A stretch of DNA of 64,000 nt, from NCBI GenBank assembly GCA_007859995.1, contig SMSL01000015.1, positions 1 through 64,000 of the forward strand, written 5' to 3'. The position numbers were made by a program, and so were the translations under genes. The notes beneath the pieces were generated by a model. The model ran no database searches. It was given only the letters and a program-made list of their open reading frames with translations, and was not told where the DNA came from. Of the stretch, positions 52,447 to 62,100 are shown piece after piece. Source of the DNA: Candidatus Brocadiaceae bacterium S225. Lineage in GTDB: Bacteria > Planctomycetota > Brocadiia > Brocadiales > Scalinduaceae. Every line of letters starts with the position of its first letter. The stretch's first letter is position 1.

Positions 52447-52851
52447 ATGATGACGCTGTTAAAACGTGATAAAGCGAATTACAGGATTTTAATAACTGAT
52501 GATGATGATGATTGCCGTTCTAGTCTGAACGATATATTCGAGCCTGAAGGTTATAAGACATACCTGGCGAGTTGTGGCAGAGAGGCCGTCGAGATCGCAA
52601 AGTATGAATTGTTACATGTATTGATTATGGATGTACACATGCCTGATTTTAGTGGTTTCGAAACGTTTGAATTCATCAAAGAGGAAAAGAAGATACAGAT
52701 TCCATGTATTTTTGTGTCTGCGGATACCTCTAAAGATTTGAAATTTATGGCTATTGAGGCGAATGCATATACCTTTATATCCAAGCCGATAAACAAAGAG
52801 ATAATTAAATATGCGGTCGAACAATCACTTGAAAAGTACTATTGGAAATAA
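52447..52851 (+). CDS. Single-domain response regulator
   Basis: A 134-residue CheY-like receiver domain: ILITDDDDDCRSSL (acidic pocket), LIMDVHMPDFSGFE (phospho-acceptor Asp), CIFVSADTS (Thr/Ser switch) and FISKPINKE (Lys of the active site). No output domain. It precedes groES by 41 bases, but the link is not known. No histidine kinase is nearby. Confidence 0.9.
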   Translation: MMTLLKRDKANYRILITDDDDDCRSSLNDIFEPEGYKTYLASCGREAVEIAKYELLHVLIMDVHMPDFSGFETFEFIKEEKKIQIPCIFVSADTSKDLKFMAIEANAYTFISKPINKEIIKYAVEQSLEKYYWK

Positions 52852-52892
52852 ATTATTAATTTAATCAATCCTTAGAAAGGGGACAATAAACA

Positions 52893-53180
52893 ATGAAAAC
52901 AAAGCCGATTGGAGAAAAGATTTTAGTAAAGAGATTTGATGCGATAGAAAAGACTGCCGGAGGTATTGTGTTACCGGATGCTGCTAAAGAAAAACCAAAA
53001 GAAGGTAAAATAATTGCTTTGGGTGATGGGAAATTGTTGGACAGTGGTGAAAGGGCAAAATTCCAGGTTAAAAAAGGAGATAGAGTTGTATTTACATCTT
53101 ACGCGGGGACTGAGATTGATATTGATGGTGAAGAGTACCTGTTAATGGCTGAAGATGATATTCTTGCAATAATTGAATAA
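52893..53180 (+). CDS. groES: Co-chaperonin GroES
   Basis: A 95-residue protein: KPIGEKILVKRFDAIEKTAGGIVLPDAAKEKPKEGKI and KKGDRVVFTSYAGTEI, then YLLMAEDDILAII. This is the standard GroES fold with the mobile loop (EKTAGGIVLP). It caps the GroEL ring encoded 15 bases downstream. Good ribosome-binding site AAAGGGGA. No CIRCE operator is seen in front. Confidence 0.97.
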   Translation: MKTKPIGEKILVKRFDAIEKTAGGIVLPDAAKEKPKEGKIIALGDGKLLDSGERAKFQVKKGDRVVFTSYAGTEIDIDGEEYLLMAEDDILAIIE

Positions 53181-53194
53181 TATAGGAGAACAGA

Positions 53195-54796
53195 ATGGCT
53201 GGTAAAATAGTACTGTGTGGTCATGATGCTGGAATGGCCATAAAAGCTGGAATAAACAAGTTGGCAAATGCTGTCAAAATAACCATGGGCCCAAAAGGTA
53301 GAAATGTGATCATCGAAAAAAGCTTTGGCTCCCCGACAATAACAAAAGATGGTGTTACTGTTGCAAATGAAATAGAGTTTGAAGATCCGTATGAGAATAT
53401 AGGTGCACAGTTGGTAAAAGAAGTAGCGTCTAAAACTAATGACGTTGCCGGTGACGGAACAACAACCGCAACTGTTCTGGCAGAGGCAATATATACCGAA
53501 GGGTTGAAAAGTCTTGTTGCCGGAGCGAATCCGGTTGGAATTAAACGAGGAATTGAGAAAGCCGTCGAGGCGATAACCTCAGAGCTCGTTAAAATGAGTA
53601 TTGCGGTTTCCGGAAAAAAGGAAATCGAACAGGTGGGTACTATTGCCGCAAATAATGACCCTGAGATCGGAAAGCAGATAGCAAATGCCATGGAACGAGC
53701 CGGCAGTGATGGCGTAATAGCAGTTGAAGAAGGTCAAGGTCTGGAAACAACAGTGGAACTTGTTGAAGGAATGCAATTTGACAAAGGCTATCTGTCTCCA
53801 TATTTTATTACAGACACAGAGAAGATGCAGGTTGTTCTTACGGATCCGTATATCCTTGTTCATGAGAAAAAAATCTCTGTATTAAAAGATCTTCTGCCCA
53901 TATTGGAAAAAATTTCACAATCTGGTAAACCTTTATTGGTGATTGCTGAAGATATGGAAGGTGAAGCGCTTACAACTCTTGTGGTTAATAATATGCGGGG
54001 GACATTGAAATGCGCTGTAGTGAAAGCACCTGAATTCGGAGACAAACGGAAGGCAATGCTTGGAGATATTGCGGCAGTAACTGGTGCTGATGCAATATTT
54101 GAGGATCTGGGAGTAGGATTGGACAGCCTTAAACTATCAGATTTGGGTGGCGCTAAAAAGGTAATTATCGATAAAGACTGTACGATGATTATTGAGGGCA
54201 GTGGATCGAAAAAGGATATTCAAGGTAGAGTTCAACAGATTAGAAATGAAATTGAGAATTCTACTTCAGATTATGATGTGGAAAAATTGCAGGGAAGGCT
54301 TGCGAAACTTGCCGGTGGAATAGCAAAGATAAGTGTTGGCGCTGCGACAGAGGCGGAGATGAAGGAGAAGAAGGCTCGATTAGAGGATGCAATGCATGCT
54401 ACTAAGGCTGCCGCTCAAGAAGGGATTTTACCCGGTGGAGGCGTTGCGCTTTTAAGGTCAGAGAAAGCCTTGAAAAAAGTGGAAGCAGGGCTTAATGAAG
54501 ATGAAAAGATTGGAGTAAACATAATCCGGAAAGCACTTGAAGTCCCTCTCAGGCAAATTGCTGATAATGCCGGTTTGAACGGAATTTTGGTTGTTCAGAA
54601 GGTAAAGGAGATGGACGGAAGTAATGGTTTTGATGTTGCCAAAGAGAAGTATACTGACTTGGTCAAGGCAGGCGTTATTGATCCGGCAAAGGTTGTAAGA
54701 ACTGCACTTCAAAATGCGGCAAGCATTGCAGCGCTATTGTTAACAACCAACGCTATTGTTAGTGACGCTCCAGAGAAGGAATCAAAAAGTAATTAA
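53195..54796 (+). CDS. groEL: Chaperonin GroEL
   Basis: A 533-residue protein with the canonical GroEL blocks: [54 protein letters not shown] and [14 protein letters not shown]. Length is slightly short because it ends in EKESKSN rather than a GGM-repeat tail. The N-terminus [20 protein letters not shown] differs a little from the usual AAKEVKF. Forms the double-ring folding machine with GroES. Ends before a strong terminator. Confidence 0.97.
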   Translation: MAGKIVLCGHDAGMAIKAGINKLANAVKITMGPKGRNVIIEKSFGSPTITKDGVTVANEIEFEDPYENIGAQLVKEVASKTNDVAGDGTTTATVLAEAIYTEGLKSLVAGANPVGIKRGIEKAVEAITSELVKMSIAVSGKKEIEQVGTIAANNDPEIGKQIANAMERAGSDGVIAVEEGQGLETTVELVEGMQFDKGYLSPYFITDTEKMQVVLTDPYILVHEKKISVLKDLLPILEKISQSGKPLLVIAEDMEGEALTTLVVNNMRGTLKCAVVKAPEFGDKRKAMLGDIAAVTGADAIFEDLGVGLDSLKLSDLGGAKKVIIDKDCTMIIEGSGSKKDIQGRVQQIRNEIENSTSDYDVEKLQGRLAKLAGGIAKISVGAATEAEMKEKKARLEDAMHATKAAAQEGILPGGGVALLRSEKALKKVEAGLNEDEKIGVNIIRKALEVPLRQIADNAGLNGILVVQKVKEMDGSNGFDVAKEKYTDLVKAGVIDPAKVVRTALQNAASIAALLLTTNAIVSDAPEKESKSN

Positions 54797-54840
54797 AAAA
54801 AAATTAGACGTTGAAAAAGAGTAAAAGAATTAATACTATT

Positions 54841-54877
54841 AAATGCCATCTTTAAAAAAGATGGCATTTTTTTTTAT
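54841..54877. terminator. Rho-independent terminator after groEL
   Basis: AAATGCCATCTTT and AAAGATGGCATTT form a near-perfect hairpin, followed by a run of about nine T. It separates groEL from purB on the same strand. Confidence 0.92.
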
Positions 54878-54931
54878 ATTTTTAGATATGTATGATCAGA
54901 CATATCTAAGTAAAACAGGATTGGATGTGGG

Positions 54932-56398
54932 ATGAAGAAACAACGTAATAAACCAATCAGTAAAAAATACGATTCATATCAAAGCCCACTTGCGGAGAGA
55001 TACGCAAGTGAAGAGATGAGTTATAATTTTTCAGATCAATTGAAATATAGTACATGGAGAAAACTCTGGATTGCATTAGCGGAAACAGAAAAAGCTCTTG
55101 GGATTAAGGCAATTTCACGGAAGCAGATCGATGAAATGAAAAAATTCCAGGACGACATAAATTTTGATGCAGCCAGGAAACACGAACTCAGAGTGAAACA
55201 TGATGTAATGGCACATGTTCATGCTTTTGGTGATCAGTGTCCCACCGCAAGTCCGATAATTCATTTGGGTGCAACAAGTGCATTTGTACAGGATAATGCT
55301 GATTTGATTCTTATGAAAAACGGTATGAATATCCTGTTGAAGAAACTGGTTAATATTGTCGATGCGTTGGTTGTGTTTGCCAAAGAGTATAAAGATTTGA
55401 TTACGTTGGGATATACACATTATCAACCGGCCCAGCTTACTACCGTCGGGAAAAGGGCATGTCTGTGGATGCAGGATTTTATTATTGATATAGAAGATCT
55501 GGAAAACCGGATAGAAAATTTAAGATTCAGAGGTGCTAAAGGTACGATAGGCACGCAAAACAGTTTTATGGCCCTGTTCAATAGAGATGAAAAAAAGGTA
55601 AAGCAGCTTGATCGGCAGGTATCAAAAAAAATGGGATTTGAGAAAATTCTTCCTGTTGCCGGCCAGGTCTATACTCGAAAGCTTGACAGCCAGATTTCAG
55701 ATGTTTTATCCGGTATCGCTCAATCTGCACATAAGTTTTCAAATGATCTCAGGCTTCTGCACAATTTGAAAGAAATCGAAGAACCGTTTGGGAAGAAACA
55801 GATAGGCTCTTCTGCCATGCCGTATAAACGAAACCCTATGCGTTGTGAAAGAGTAGCGTCTTTAGCCCGTTACATAATATGTAATGGTTTGAATACGGAC
55901 CTTACGAGCAGTGTACAGTGGTTTGAAAGAACACTTGATGATTCCGCAAACAGGCGACTTGTATTGCCGGAAATGTTTCTAGCAACGGATGCGATGCTGG
56001 ACATCGTTCTTGGCGTTGTCAGGGATTTAAGTGTCTATCCGAAAGTGATTGAGAAACGCGTTAATGAAGAGTTGCCATTTTTAGCCTCAGAAAGCATATT
56101 GATGGAAGCTGTTAAAGCCGGCGGAAACAGGCAGGGCCTCCATGAAAAAATACGTAAATATTCTATGGAGACGATTACCCTTATCAAAGAAGAGGGTGCG
56201 GATAATGATTTTATTGAGCGAGTAAAAAAGGATGAAGATTTTGCAATAATTAAAGAGAGGTTAGATGACATATTGAAGCCGAAAAACTTTATTGGCAGAG
56301 CTCCTAATCAAGTGACTGAGTATATCTCAGAGGTTGCCAGGCCTTTGCTGGGAAAGTTCAAAAAACTGCTTGGAGTAAATACAGAATTCAAGGTATGA
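54932..56398 (+). CDS. purB: Adenylosuccinate lyase
   Basis: A 488-residue fumarase/aspartase-superfamily enzyme: HLGATSAFVQDNADLILMK, TLGYTHYQPAQLTTVGKRA, GTQNSFMALF and the superfamily signature GSSAMPYKRNPMRCERV near residue 290. It makes fumarate from adenylosuccinate and SAICAR in purine synthesis. The stop overlaps thiE by ATGA. Long N-terminal form similar to eukaryotic-type PurB. Confidence 0.93.
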   Translation: MKKQRNKPISKKYDSYQSPLAERYASEEMSYNFSDQLKYSTWRKLWIALAETEKALGIKAISRKQIDEMKKFQDDINFDAARKHELRVKHDVMAHVHAFGDQCPTASPIIHLGATSAFVQDNADLILMKNGMNILLKKLVNIVDALVVFAKEYKDLITLGYTHYQPAQLTTVGKRACLWMQDFIIDIEDLENRIENLRFRGAKGTIGTQNSFMALFNRDEKKVKQLDRQVSKKMGFEKILPVAGQVYTRKLDSQISDVLSGIAQSAHKFSNDLRLLHNLKEIEEPFGKKQIGSSAMPYKRNPMRCERVASLARYIICNGLNTDLTSSVQWFERTLDDSANRRLVLPEMFLATDAMLDIVLGVVRDLSVYPKVIEKRVNEELPFLASESILMEAVKAGGNRQGLHEKIRKYSMETITLIKEEGADNDFIERVKKDEDFAIIKERLDDILKPKNFIGRAPNQVTEYISEVARPLLGKFKKLLGVNTEFKV

Positions 56399-57072
56399 GA
56401 ACTATGAGTGATTCAGCCAGCGGATTGGATTTTGTTTTGATAACTGACAGGAAGGTTTGCGGAAAAAAACTTACTGACATAATAGAACAGGCGATTGAAG
56501 GTGGAGTTGGAACTGTCCAGTTAAGGGAAAAAGACCTGAATACCAGTGATTTGTATAGTCTGGCAAAAGAGATTCGTGAAATAACAGAGAAAAAAGGTGC
56601 AAACCTGATAATTAATGATAGGGTTGATATTGCAATTGCAGTTGACGCCGATGGCGTTCATCTTGGCTGGAAATCTTTGGAAATAGATATGGTTCGGAGG
56701 ATGATTGGTCGAGATAAAATAATTGGTTTTTCAGCACATAGCCTTAATGAAGCAGAGATAGCAGAAAATAGTGGAGCAGATTACGTTACCATTAGTCCAA
56801 TTTTTGATACCCTAAACAAAGATTATTTCATAAAACCGTTGGGGGTTGGTGAAATAAGAAAGATAAAGACAAAGATTAACATTCCTGTTGTTGCTTTGGG
56901 CGGTATCAATGAAAACAATGTAAATGAGGTACTTAAGAATGGCGCTGACGGTATCGCTGTAATATCCGCTATTCTTCTATCTGGTAGTCCTAAACAAACA
57001 GTAACAAGGATTTGTGGAGAAATGAAAAAGATCAGGTCAGAATCTGGAAACAAAACTTTAATTGGGAGTTGA
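56395..57072 (+). CDS. thiE: Thiamine phosphate synthase
   Basis: A 225-residue TIM-barrel protein: FVLITDRKVCGKKLTDIIEQAIEGGVGTVQLREKDL, LIINDRVDIAIAVDADGVHLGW, IGFSAHSLNEAEIAENSGADYVTISPIF, VVALGGINENNVNEVLKNGADGIAVISAI. All ThiE pyrophosphate and thiazole-phosphate motifs are present. It joins HMP-PP and THZ-P to thiamine phosphate. Overlaps purB. An ATG at 56404 is an alternative start. Confidence 0.92.
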   Translation: MRTMSDSASGLDFVLITDRKVCGKKLTDIIEQAIEGGVGTVQLREKDLNTSDLYSLAKEIREITEKKGANLIINDRVDIAIAVDADGVHLGWKSLEIDMVRRMIGRDKIIGFSAHSLNEAEIAENSGADYVTISPIFDTLNKDYFIKPLGVGEIRKIKTKINIPVVALGGINENNVNEVLKNGADGIAVISAILLSGSPKQTVTRICGEMKKIRSESGNKTLIGS

Positions 57073-57073
57073 G

Positions 57074-57460
57074 ATGAAATTATTAGACAACGTTAAATTT
57101 GATGATAAAGGCCTGATACCGGCCGTAATAGTAGACGTAACTGATAACAGGGTTTTAACACTATGTTTTATGAATAAGGATGCCCTTGAAAAAACTGTTG
57201 AAACAGGTAAAGTACATGTGTTTCGCCGCTCGCAAAACAGATTAATGATTAAAGGAGAAACTTCAGGACATACGCAGCTGGTAGAGGAGGTTTTCTTTGA
57301 TTGCGAGGGTAAATCATTAGTTATTAAGGTTAAACAGAATGTCGCGGCATGTCACGCAGGTTACATGTCATGCTATTACAGAAAGTACAATAATAAAACA
57401 AATAGTATAGAAATAAACGAAGAAAAAATCTTTGATCCTGAAAAAATATATAAGAGCTGA
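57074..57460 (+). CDS. hisI: Phosphoribosyl-AMP cyclohydrolase
   Basis: A 128-residue protein from the ATG at 57074 (GGGAG upstream). VRLPAVIVD-like text (GLIPAVIVDVTDNRVLTLCFMNKDAL), FRRSQNRLMIKGETSGHTQLVEEVFFDCEG and VAACHAGYMSCYYRKY give the zinc-binding cysteine set of HisI. It opens the ring of phosphoribosyl-AMP in histidine synthesis. No HisE domain is fused. It is one base after thiE, in the purB-thiE-hisI unit. Confidence 0.92.
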   Translation: MKLLDNVKFDDKGLIPAVIVDVTDNRVLTLCFMNKDALEKTVETGKVHVFRRSQNRLMIKGETSGHTQLVEEVFFDCEGKSLVIKVKQNVAACHAGYMSCYYRKYNNKTNSIEINEEKIFDPEKIYKS

Positions 57461-57574
57461 TAATGGTAATAAATTGCTTGCAAAGGGTTTTATCGCGTGT
57501 TATATTCGAGGCTTGAATTTTGTCTGTCTTTACTAAATTCAAACAGGAAGTCTAGTGTGAGGGGGAAGTAGAAC

Positions 57575-58252
57575 ATGAAGAAAAATATGGGACGTTTTGG
57601 ACTCGTGATTTTAGCTCTAACGGTTTTACTGGTACAGGGTTGTGCTGAGTTGGACGAACTGAGAATTGCCAACAGGCGCCAGGCAATTACTGTTCGCGAT
57701 CAAATGTCAGAGCTTGATAAATTAAAGGCAGAATTAGATGCGGCGAAGAAGGTTAACGTGGTATATAAAGGCCGTGTACAGTCAGATGAGAAAGTTAAGA
57801 AAATGCTTCGTGCAGAATTGGAGAGACTCGCCAGTTCTATCGGTGAAGGTGCCGTAGTTAGAGATACTGCAGAGGGCCCTATGATCCAGCTACCGGAGAC
57901 GATTTTATTTGATTCAGGTCTAGCCAAGTTAAAGCCTAAGGGTGAAATTGCCCTGGAAAAGATTGCCAAACACCTTACATCTAACCCCGCAGCTATAGTA
58001 AGAATCGATGGACATACAGATAATGATCCTATAGTAAAATCAAAGTATTTATGGGAATCAAATCATCATTTGTCAGCCGGAAGGGCGTTAAGTGTTCTGC
58101 ATTATCTTGTAAATAAAGGACACATAGAGGAAAGTAGAGTACACATAGCTGGATATGGCCCGAACAGGCCGATAGCATCTAATAAAAACAAAGCCGGCAA
58201 GATGCAAAATAGAAGAGTTGAGTTTCTCATCTTGTCTCCCGAGTCCCGTTAG
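57575..58252 (+). CDS. OmpA-family outer membrane lipoprotein (Pal-like)
   Basis: A 225-residue protein. Residues 1-23 are a lipoprotein signal (VLLVQGC, C23 acylated). A helical linker (about 40-95) is followed by an OmpA-like peptidoglycan-binding domain (about 110-225, ILFDSGLAKLKPKGEIALEKIA, IRIDGHTDNDPI, GYGPNRPIASNKNKAGKMQNRRVEFLI). It anchors the outer membrane to peptidoglycan. GGGGGAAG is the ribosome-binding site. Not linked to tol genes here. Confidence 0.92.
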   Translation: MKKNMGRFGLVILALTVLLVQGCAELDELRIANRRQAITVRDQMSELDKLKAELDAAKKVNVVYKGRVQSDEKVKKMLRAELERLASSIGEGAVVRDTAEGPMIQLPETILFDSGLAKLKPKGEIALEKIAKHLTSNPAAIVRIDGHTDNDPIVKSKYLWESNHHLSAGRALSVLHYLVNKGHIEESRVHIAGYGPNRPIASNKNKAGKMQNRRVEFLILSPESR

Positions 58253-58371
58253 CTCAACTGAAATAACAAAAATTAATTTTTATAAACCTTAAACACCTCT
58301 TACAAAACTTAAAAGCCTTGCTATAAGTAGCGGAAGATGTTGTTGAATATAAAGTAAGATAGTGAGGCAGT

Positions 58372-60249
58372 ATGGCAAAGGTCACAGAACCGCAACAAAG
58401 AAAATCAAAAAATGACAGTAAAGTCTGGGAGATTTTATGCTCTGTCAAGCTTGCTGTTATTATTATAGTAGCAATGGCTGTCGCTTGTATTTTAGGAACG
58501 GTCATTCTTCAACAGAAATCACCTGAAGAATATGTGGACAGATATGGAGCAGGCCTTGCTAAATTCTTCTCTGCAATTCAGCTTACCGATATATTTCATT
58601 CCTATTGGTTTTCGTTCCTTCTGATATTGCTATGTGTAAATTTAGCTTGTTGTACTATTAAGAGGTGGCGGAATAAGGTACTGATGATCGGTTTTCTGGT
58701 TACACATATCAGTATAATCTTGATCCTTATTGGCTGTGTAATAGATCTTCTAACGGGCGTAAAAGGTGGTGTTAACGTTTATGAGGGCAAATCAGTAGAC
58801 TACTATCTGACAAGATCTGACTATCAGAAGGTTCCCCTTGGCTTTCAGGTGTTTTGCGACGATTTTATTATTGAGAGGCATCCTCCAAAATATAAGTTGA
58901 TTACTTACGTAAAAGACAAAGATAAACAAAAAGCGGTATCTTTAAAAGTAGGTAAGAGGATTGGGATCTCAGGCACTAATTATGCGGCAACTGTTAAAGA
59001 GCTTATTGATGATGCGGAGGTTCTACATGAACCTATTAATGTATCTGATAAACCTAACAACCCGGCTCTGTATATTCAACTTTCAGTCAGAGATAATGTC
59101 ACTGCGGAAGGTTGGCTTCTTGCCAAAGACCGTAACTGGTATAACGATACTCAGCGTGATTTAAAGATTGATTACGTTTGGGCTGACAGTGATGAGGCGC
59201 ATGAGAGGCTGGCAAATGCAGCAACGAAGAGCAGTACCAAGCCAACGCTTGAAATAAGAATAGATGGAACAAATATAGTTAAAAATGTACTGGTTGAAAA
59301 AGGGAATAAGGTTTCGATTGAAGGTACTGACTATGTAATTGAGATAAAGGAATTCGCACTGGATTATTCCAAGAGATTGGTGCCGTTAAGCGAACAGGAA
59401 CTAAATAATCCTGCCGTAATGGTTGAGATTAGCGGGCCTCAGGGAAAAGATTCCCGTTGGTCGTTTTCGAAGTATCCTGATTACCAGGATAAGGCTCATA
59501 AAACAATCTATAAGGATGTTAAACTTTTATGTACCGTACCTGAGGATTTTTCAAATGCTAAGAATAGAGTAAGAATTGTCCAGAACAGAAGTGGTAAGCA
59601 GACGATTACCTACATAAAGGATGGAAAAGTAATTAGTACAATTGATTGGGTACTTGGCCAGAATTACGATATAGCAGATTCAAAACTGCAAATTCGGATT
59701 GCAAAATACTTTCCATCACATGGTTTAAAAAAGACCGTTGTGAAGAGCACTGGTGGACATGAGGGCCATAACCATGGACCAGGTGAACATCATGCGAATC
59801 CGGCTATTTTAATAGAGATGGAAGGGCCAAGAGGGAAGTATGCTGAGTGGGTATTTGCACATACACCTCCACATTGGTATCCTGATAAAAACTTTGCCAT
59901 TTTATATGAACAATCCGGTATGGAGGTCAAAGATTATAAAAGTATACTGAGAGTTGTAGAAAATGGCAAAACCATGGTAACGAAGACTATTGAAGTTAAT
60001 GATGCTTTGAAGTATAAAGGTTTTGTTTTTTACCAGTCTAGCTACGATCCGGAAGGAGAGAGATATACTGGCCTTCAAGTAACAAAAAATCCTGGTTTAA
60101 TAGTGGTATATACCGGATTTATACTTTTGTGTTTGGGTATAGTCTTTATCTTTTATGTAAAGCCTTTCTTGAGACAAAAATTGAATAAGGGGAAAAAGAT
60201 TAAGGAGTATTATTCTGAAGAAGAGATGTTGGCTGAACATATTGAGTAA
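58372..60249 (+). CDS. resB: Cytochrome c biogenesis protein ResB (system II)
   Basis: A 625-residue protein with three N-terminal membrane helices (AVIIIVAMAVACILGTVI, FHSYWFSFLLILLCVNLACC, VLMIGFLVTHISIILILIGCVI), a long extracytoplasmic part, and a final helix (LIVVYTGFILLCLGIVFIFYV). This is the ResB/CcsB fold, which with CcsA carries haem to apocytochromes. Near residue 461 a His-rich GGHEGHNHGPGEHH stretch could bind metal or haem and is not a family constant. It is 90 bases before ccsA. Confidence 0.92.
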   Translation: MAKVTEPQQRKSKNDSKVWEILCSVKLAVIIIVAMAVACILGTVILQQKSPEEYVDRYGAGLAKFFSAIQLTDIFHSYWFSFLLILLCVNLACCTIKRWRNKVLMIGFLVTHISIILILIGCVIDLLTGVKGGVNVYEGKSVDYYLTRSDYQKVPLGFQVFCDDFIIERHPPKYKLITYVKDKDKQKAVSLKVGKRIGISGTNYAATVKELIDDAEVLHEPINVSDKPNNPALYIQLSVRDNVTAEGWLLAKDRNWYNDTQRDLKIDYVWADSDEAHERLANAATKSSTKPTLEIRIDGTNIVKNVLVEKGNKVSIEGTDYVIEIKEFALDYSKRLVPLSEQELNNPAVMVEISGPQGKDSRWSFSKYPDYQDKAHKTIYKDVKLLCTVPEDFSNAKNRVRIVQNRSGKQTITYIKDGKVISTIDWVLGQNYDIADSKLQIRIAKYFPSHGLKKTVVKSTGGHEGHNHGPGEHHANPAILIEMEGPRGKYAEWVFAHTPPHWYPDKNFAILYEQSGMEVKDYKSILRVVENGKTMVTKTIEVNDALKYKGFVFYQSSYDPEGERYTGLQVTKNPGLIVVYTGFILLCLGIVFIFYVKPFLRQKLNKGKKIKEYYSEEEMLAEHIE

Positions 60250-60339
60250 ATAACAGCATTCACTTTAAATAGGCAATTTAGAGTGAATAATGAAGAATGT
60301 TTATTGTTTAATAAAATAGATAAGAGAGGTGTATGAGTT

Positions 60340-61224
60340 ATGGAATTTATGCTAAAGTTAACTTTGTATGTGTATTGTGCAGCTATAGTTGTTTACATAG
60401 TCAGAGAAGTTTGGAGAGCAAACGCCATGCGATGGGTCGCTTTTGGTGTGCTATCGTGTGGTTTTATATTAAATACAATATTAGTACTGACCAGATGGGC
60501 TGAAGCGAATCACGCCCCAATGTCTGACAAATTTGAATCTTTTGTATTCTTTGCATGGAGTATTGCGCTTGTTTACCTGATTTTTGAACTTGTTACTATC
60601 TTTATTGTTAAAGTGCACGAGTCCCGTATCGGAATCATTGGTGCACTTCAATGCGTTCTGATTGTATGGATGATATACGCTGCACTCCAGTCTGATAGTA
60701 CAATAAAAGAGCTTCCTCCGGCACTACAGAGTAACTGGCTGGTTACACACGTAATATGTTATTTCCTGTCATATGCGGCATTGAGTATGTCATTCTCTGC
60801 TGCAATAGTTTATTTAATACATAGAGGTATTTTCTCCGGAAAACAAAAAGAGGCAGTTGTTGATGAGACGGGGAGTCAGAAAAAGAAGGATTATAGCTTT
60901 GATAAACTTGCTTATATTACTGTTTCCATTGGCTTTCCGTTTTTAACCATTGGTTTGATTACCGGTTCGATCTGGGCAAAAGGAGCGTGGGGTACATATT
61001 GGGGATGGGATCCTAAAGAGACATGGTCTTTAATCAGCTGGCTTGTTTATCTTGCTTATATGCATTTACCTTTGATGCTGCCTAAAACAAATATTAAGAA
61101 ATCTTTCAGACCTATTTTACTTTCAATAATTCTTCTGATAGCTTTCCCGATAGTTCTGTTTACCTTTATGGGGATGCATACGCTTCCAACTTCCTCAGAC
61201 AGTAATCACATATATGCAGAATAA
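60340..61224 (+). CDS. ccsA: Cytochrome c assembly protein CcsA (haem handling)
   Basis: A 294-residue membrane protein with about eight helices. WAKGAWGTYWGWDPKETWSLISWLVY is the WWD haem-binding motif of the CcmC/CcmF/CcsA family, and conserved His residues are present in WLVTHVICYFLS and YMHLPL plus MHTLP. With ResB it forms the system II haem lyase. The gene ends before a strong terminator. Complete. Confidence 0.93.
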   Translation: MEFMLKLTLYVYCAAIVVYIVREVWRANAMRWVAFGVLSCGFILNTILVLTRWAEANHAPMSDKFESFVFFAWSIALVYLIFELVTIFIVKVHESRIGIIGALQCVLIVWMIYAALQSDSTIKELPPALQSNWLVTHVICYFLSYAALSMSFSAAIVYLIHRGIFSGKQKEAVVDETGSQKKKDYSFDKLAYITVSIGFPFLTIGLITGSIWAKGAWGTYWGWDPKETWSLISWLVYLAYMHLPLMLPKTNIKKSFRPILLSIILLIAFPIVLFTFMGMHTLPTSSDSNHIYAE

Positions 61225-61262
61225 AGCTTAAACGGTAAATAAATGTTTTAAGTAAAAAATTT

Positions 61263-61309
61263 AATCAGGCCCTTCAGTCGTCGAAATGAATACGATGAAG
61301 GGCCTGATT
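61263..61309. terminator. Rho-independent-like terminator after ccsA
   Basis: AATCAGGCCCTTC and GAAGGGCCTGATT are perfect 13-base complements around about 21 bases. The T-tract is short, so strength is uncertain. Confidence 0.75.
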
Positions 61310-61480
61310 TAGTCATATCTCCCTAATCACTCCATCTACACAGATAAACAGATTATTTTAAATTGTAGAATAATATTTACAATTTTTGGAAAATAACTAT
61401 ATTCTAGCTTTGTGATGTATGTTCCGGTACTTTTTTTGAAATAAATCCCACTAATCTGAAAGAATTGAGCCTATATTAGC

Positions 61481-61759
61481 ATGGAAATCGCACGATTGCA
61501 TATCGTTATCGAGGGAATAGTTCAAGGCGTTTGTTTCAGGGCCGGTACAGTAGAAGAGTCGTGCAAATTGGGTTTGACAGGTTGGGTAAAAAATTGTCCT
61601 GATGGACGTGTTGAGGCAGTTTTTGAAGGCGATACAGATAAAATTGAACAGATCGTAGAGTGGTGTAAAAAAGGCCCGCCGGGAGCAGTGGTCAGAAATG
61701 TAGAGATAATATGGGAGCAGGCAATCGGTGATTACGATTCGTTTTCAATAAAATATTAG
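61481..61759 (+). CDS. acyP: Acylphosphatase
   Basis: A 92-residue protein: RLHIVIEGIVQGVCFRAGTVEESCKLGLTGWVKNCPDGRVEAVFEGD. The Arg of VCFRAGT and the Asn of VKNCPDG are the catalytic pair of the acylphosphatase family, which hydrolyses acyl phosphates. Family members usually have VGFR; here it is VCFR. Full length. Confidence 0.92.
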   Translation: MEIARLHIVIEGIVQGVCFRAGTVEESCKLGLTGWVKNCPDGRVEAVFEGDTDKIEQIVEWCKKGPPGAVVRNVEIIWEQAIGDYDSFSIKY

Positions 61760-61812
61760 TGGGAAAAGTTAAAAGTGACTACTTGTCTGCATAAACTGTT
61801 TTCTCTTCTTTC

Positions 61813-62097
61813 GTGATGATTATTATAAGAGAAGTTGACGGAGGAGTGATAGTATCTGTTAAGGTACAGCCAAATGCTAGTAAAGACAGGGTTGTAGGGA
61901 TGCACGCTGACCAGATAAAGATTGCAGTTACTGTCGCACCGGAAAAGGGAAAGGCGAATAAGGCTGTAATCAAAGTCCTTTCCAGGTTACTTGGCATAAA
62001 AAACTCAGACATTCAGATAATTTCCGGTGAAACGTCAAGAGATAAGAAGGTATTTATAAAAAATATTAGTGAAGAAGATATTAACAGGGTTATTTAA
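61813..62097 (+). CDS. DUF167/YggU family protein
   Basis: A 94-residue protein: VIVSVKVQPNASKDRVVG, IKIAVTVAPEKGKANKAVIKVLSRLLGIKNSDIQIISGETSRDKKVFI are the DUF167 blocks. Function unknown; often found next to pyrroline reductase/YggT genes. A start at 61813 or at a nearby ATG (61816) is possible. It is followed three bases later by ileS, so probably co-transcribed. Confidence 0.9.
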   Translation: MMIIIREVDGGVIVSVKVQPNASKDRVVGMHADQIKIAVTVAPEKGKANKAVIKVLSRLLGIKNSDIQIISGETSRDKKVFIKNISEEDINRVI

Positions 62098-62100
62098 AAT

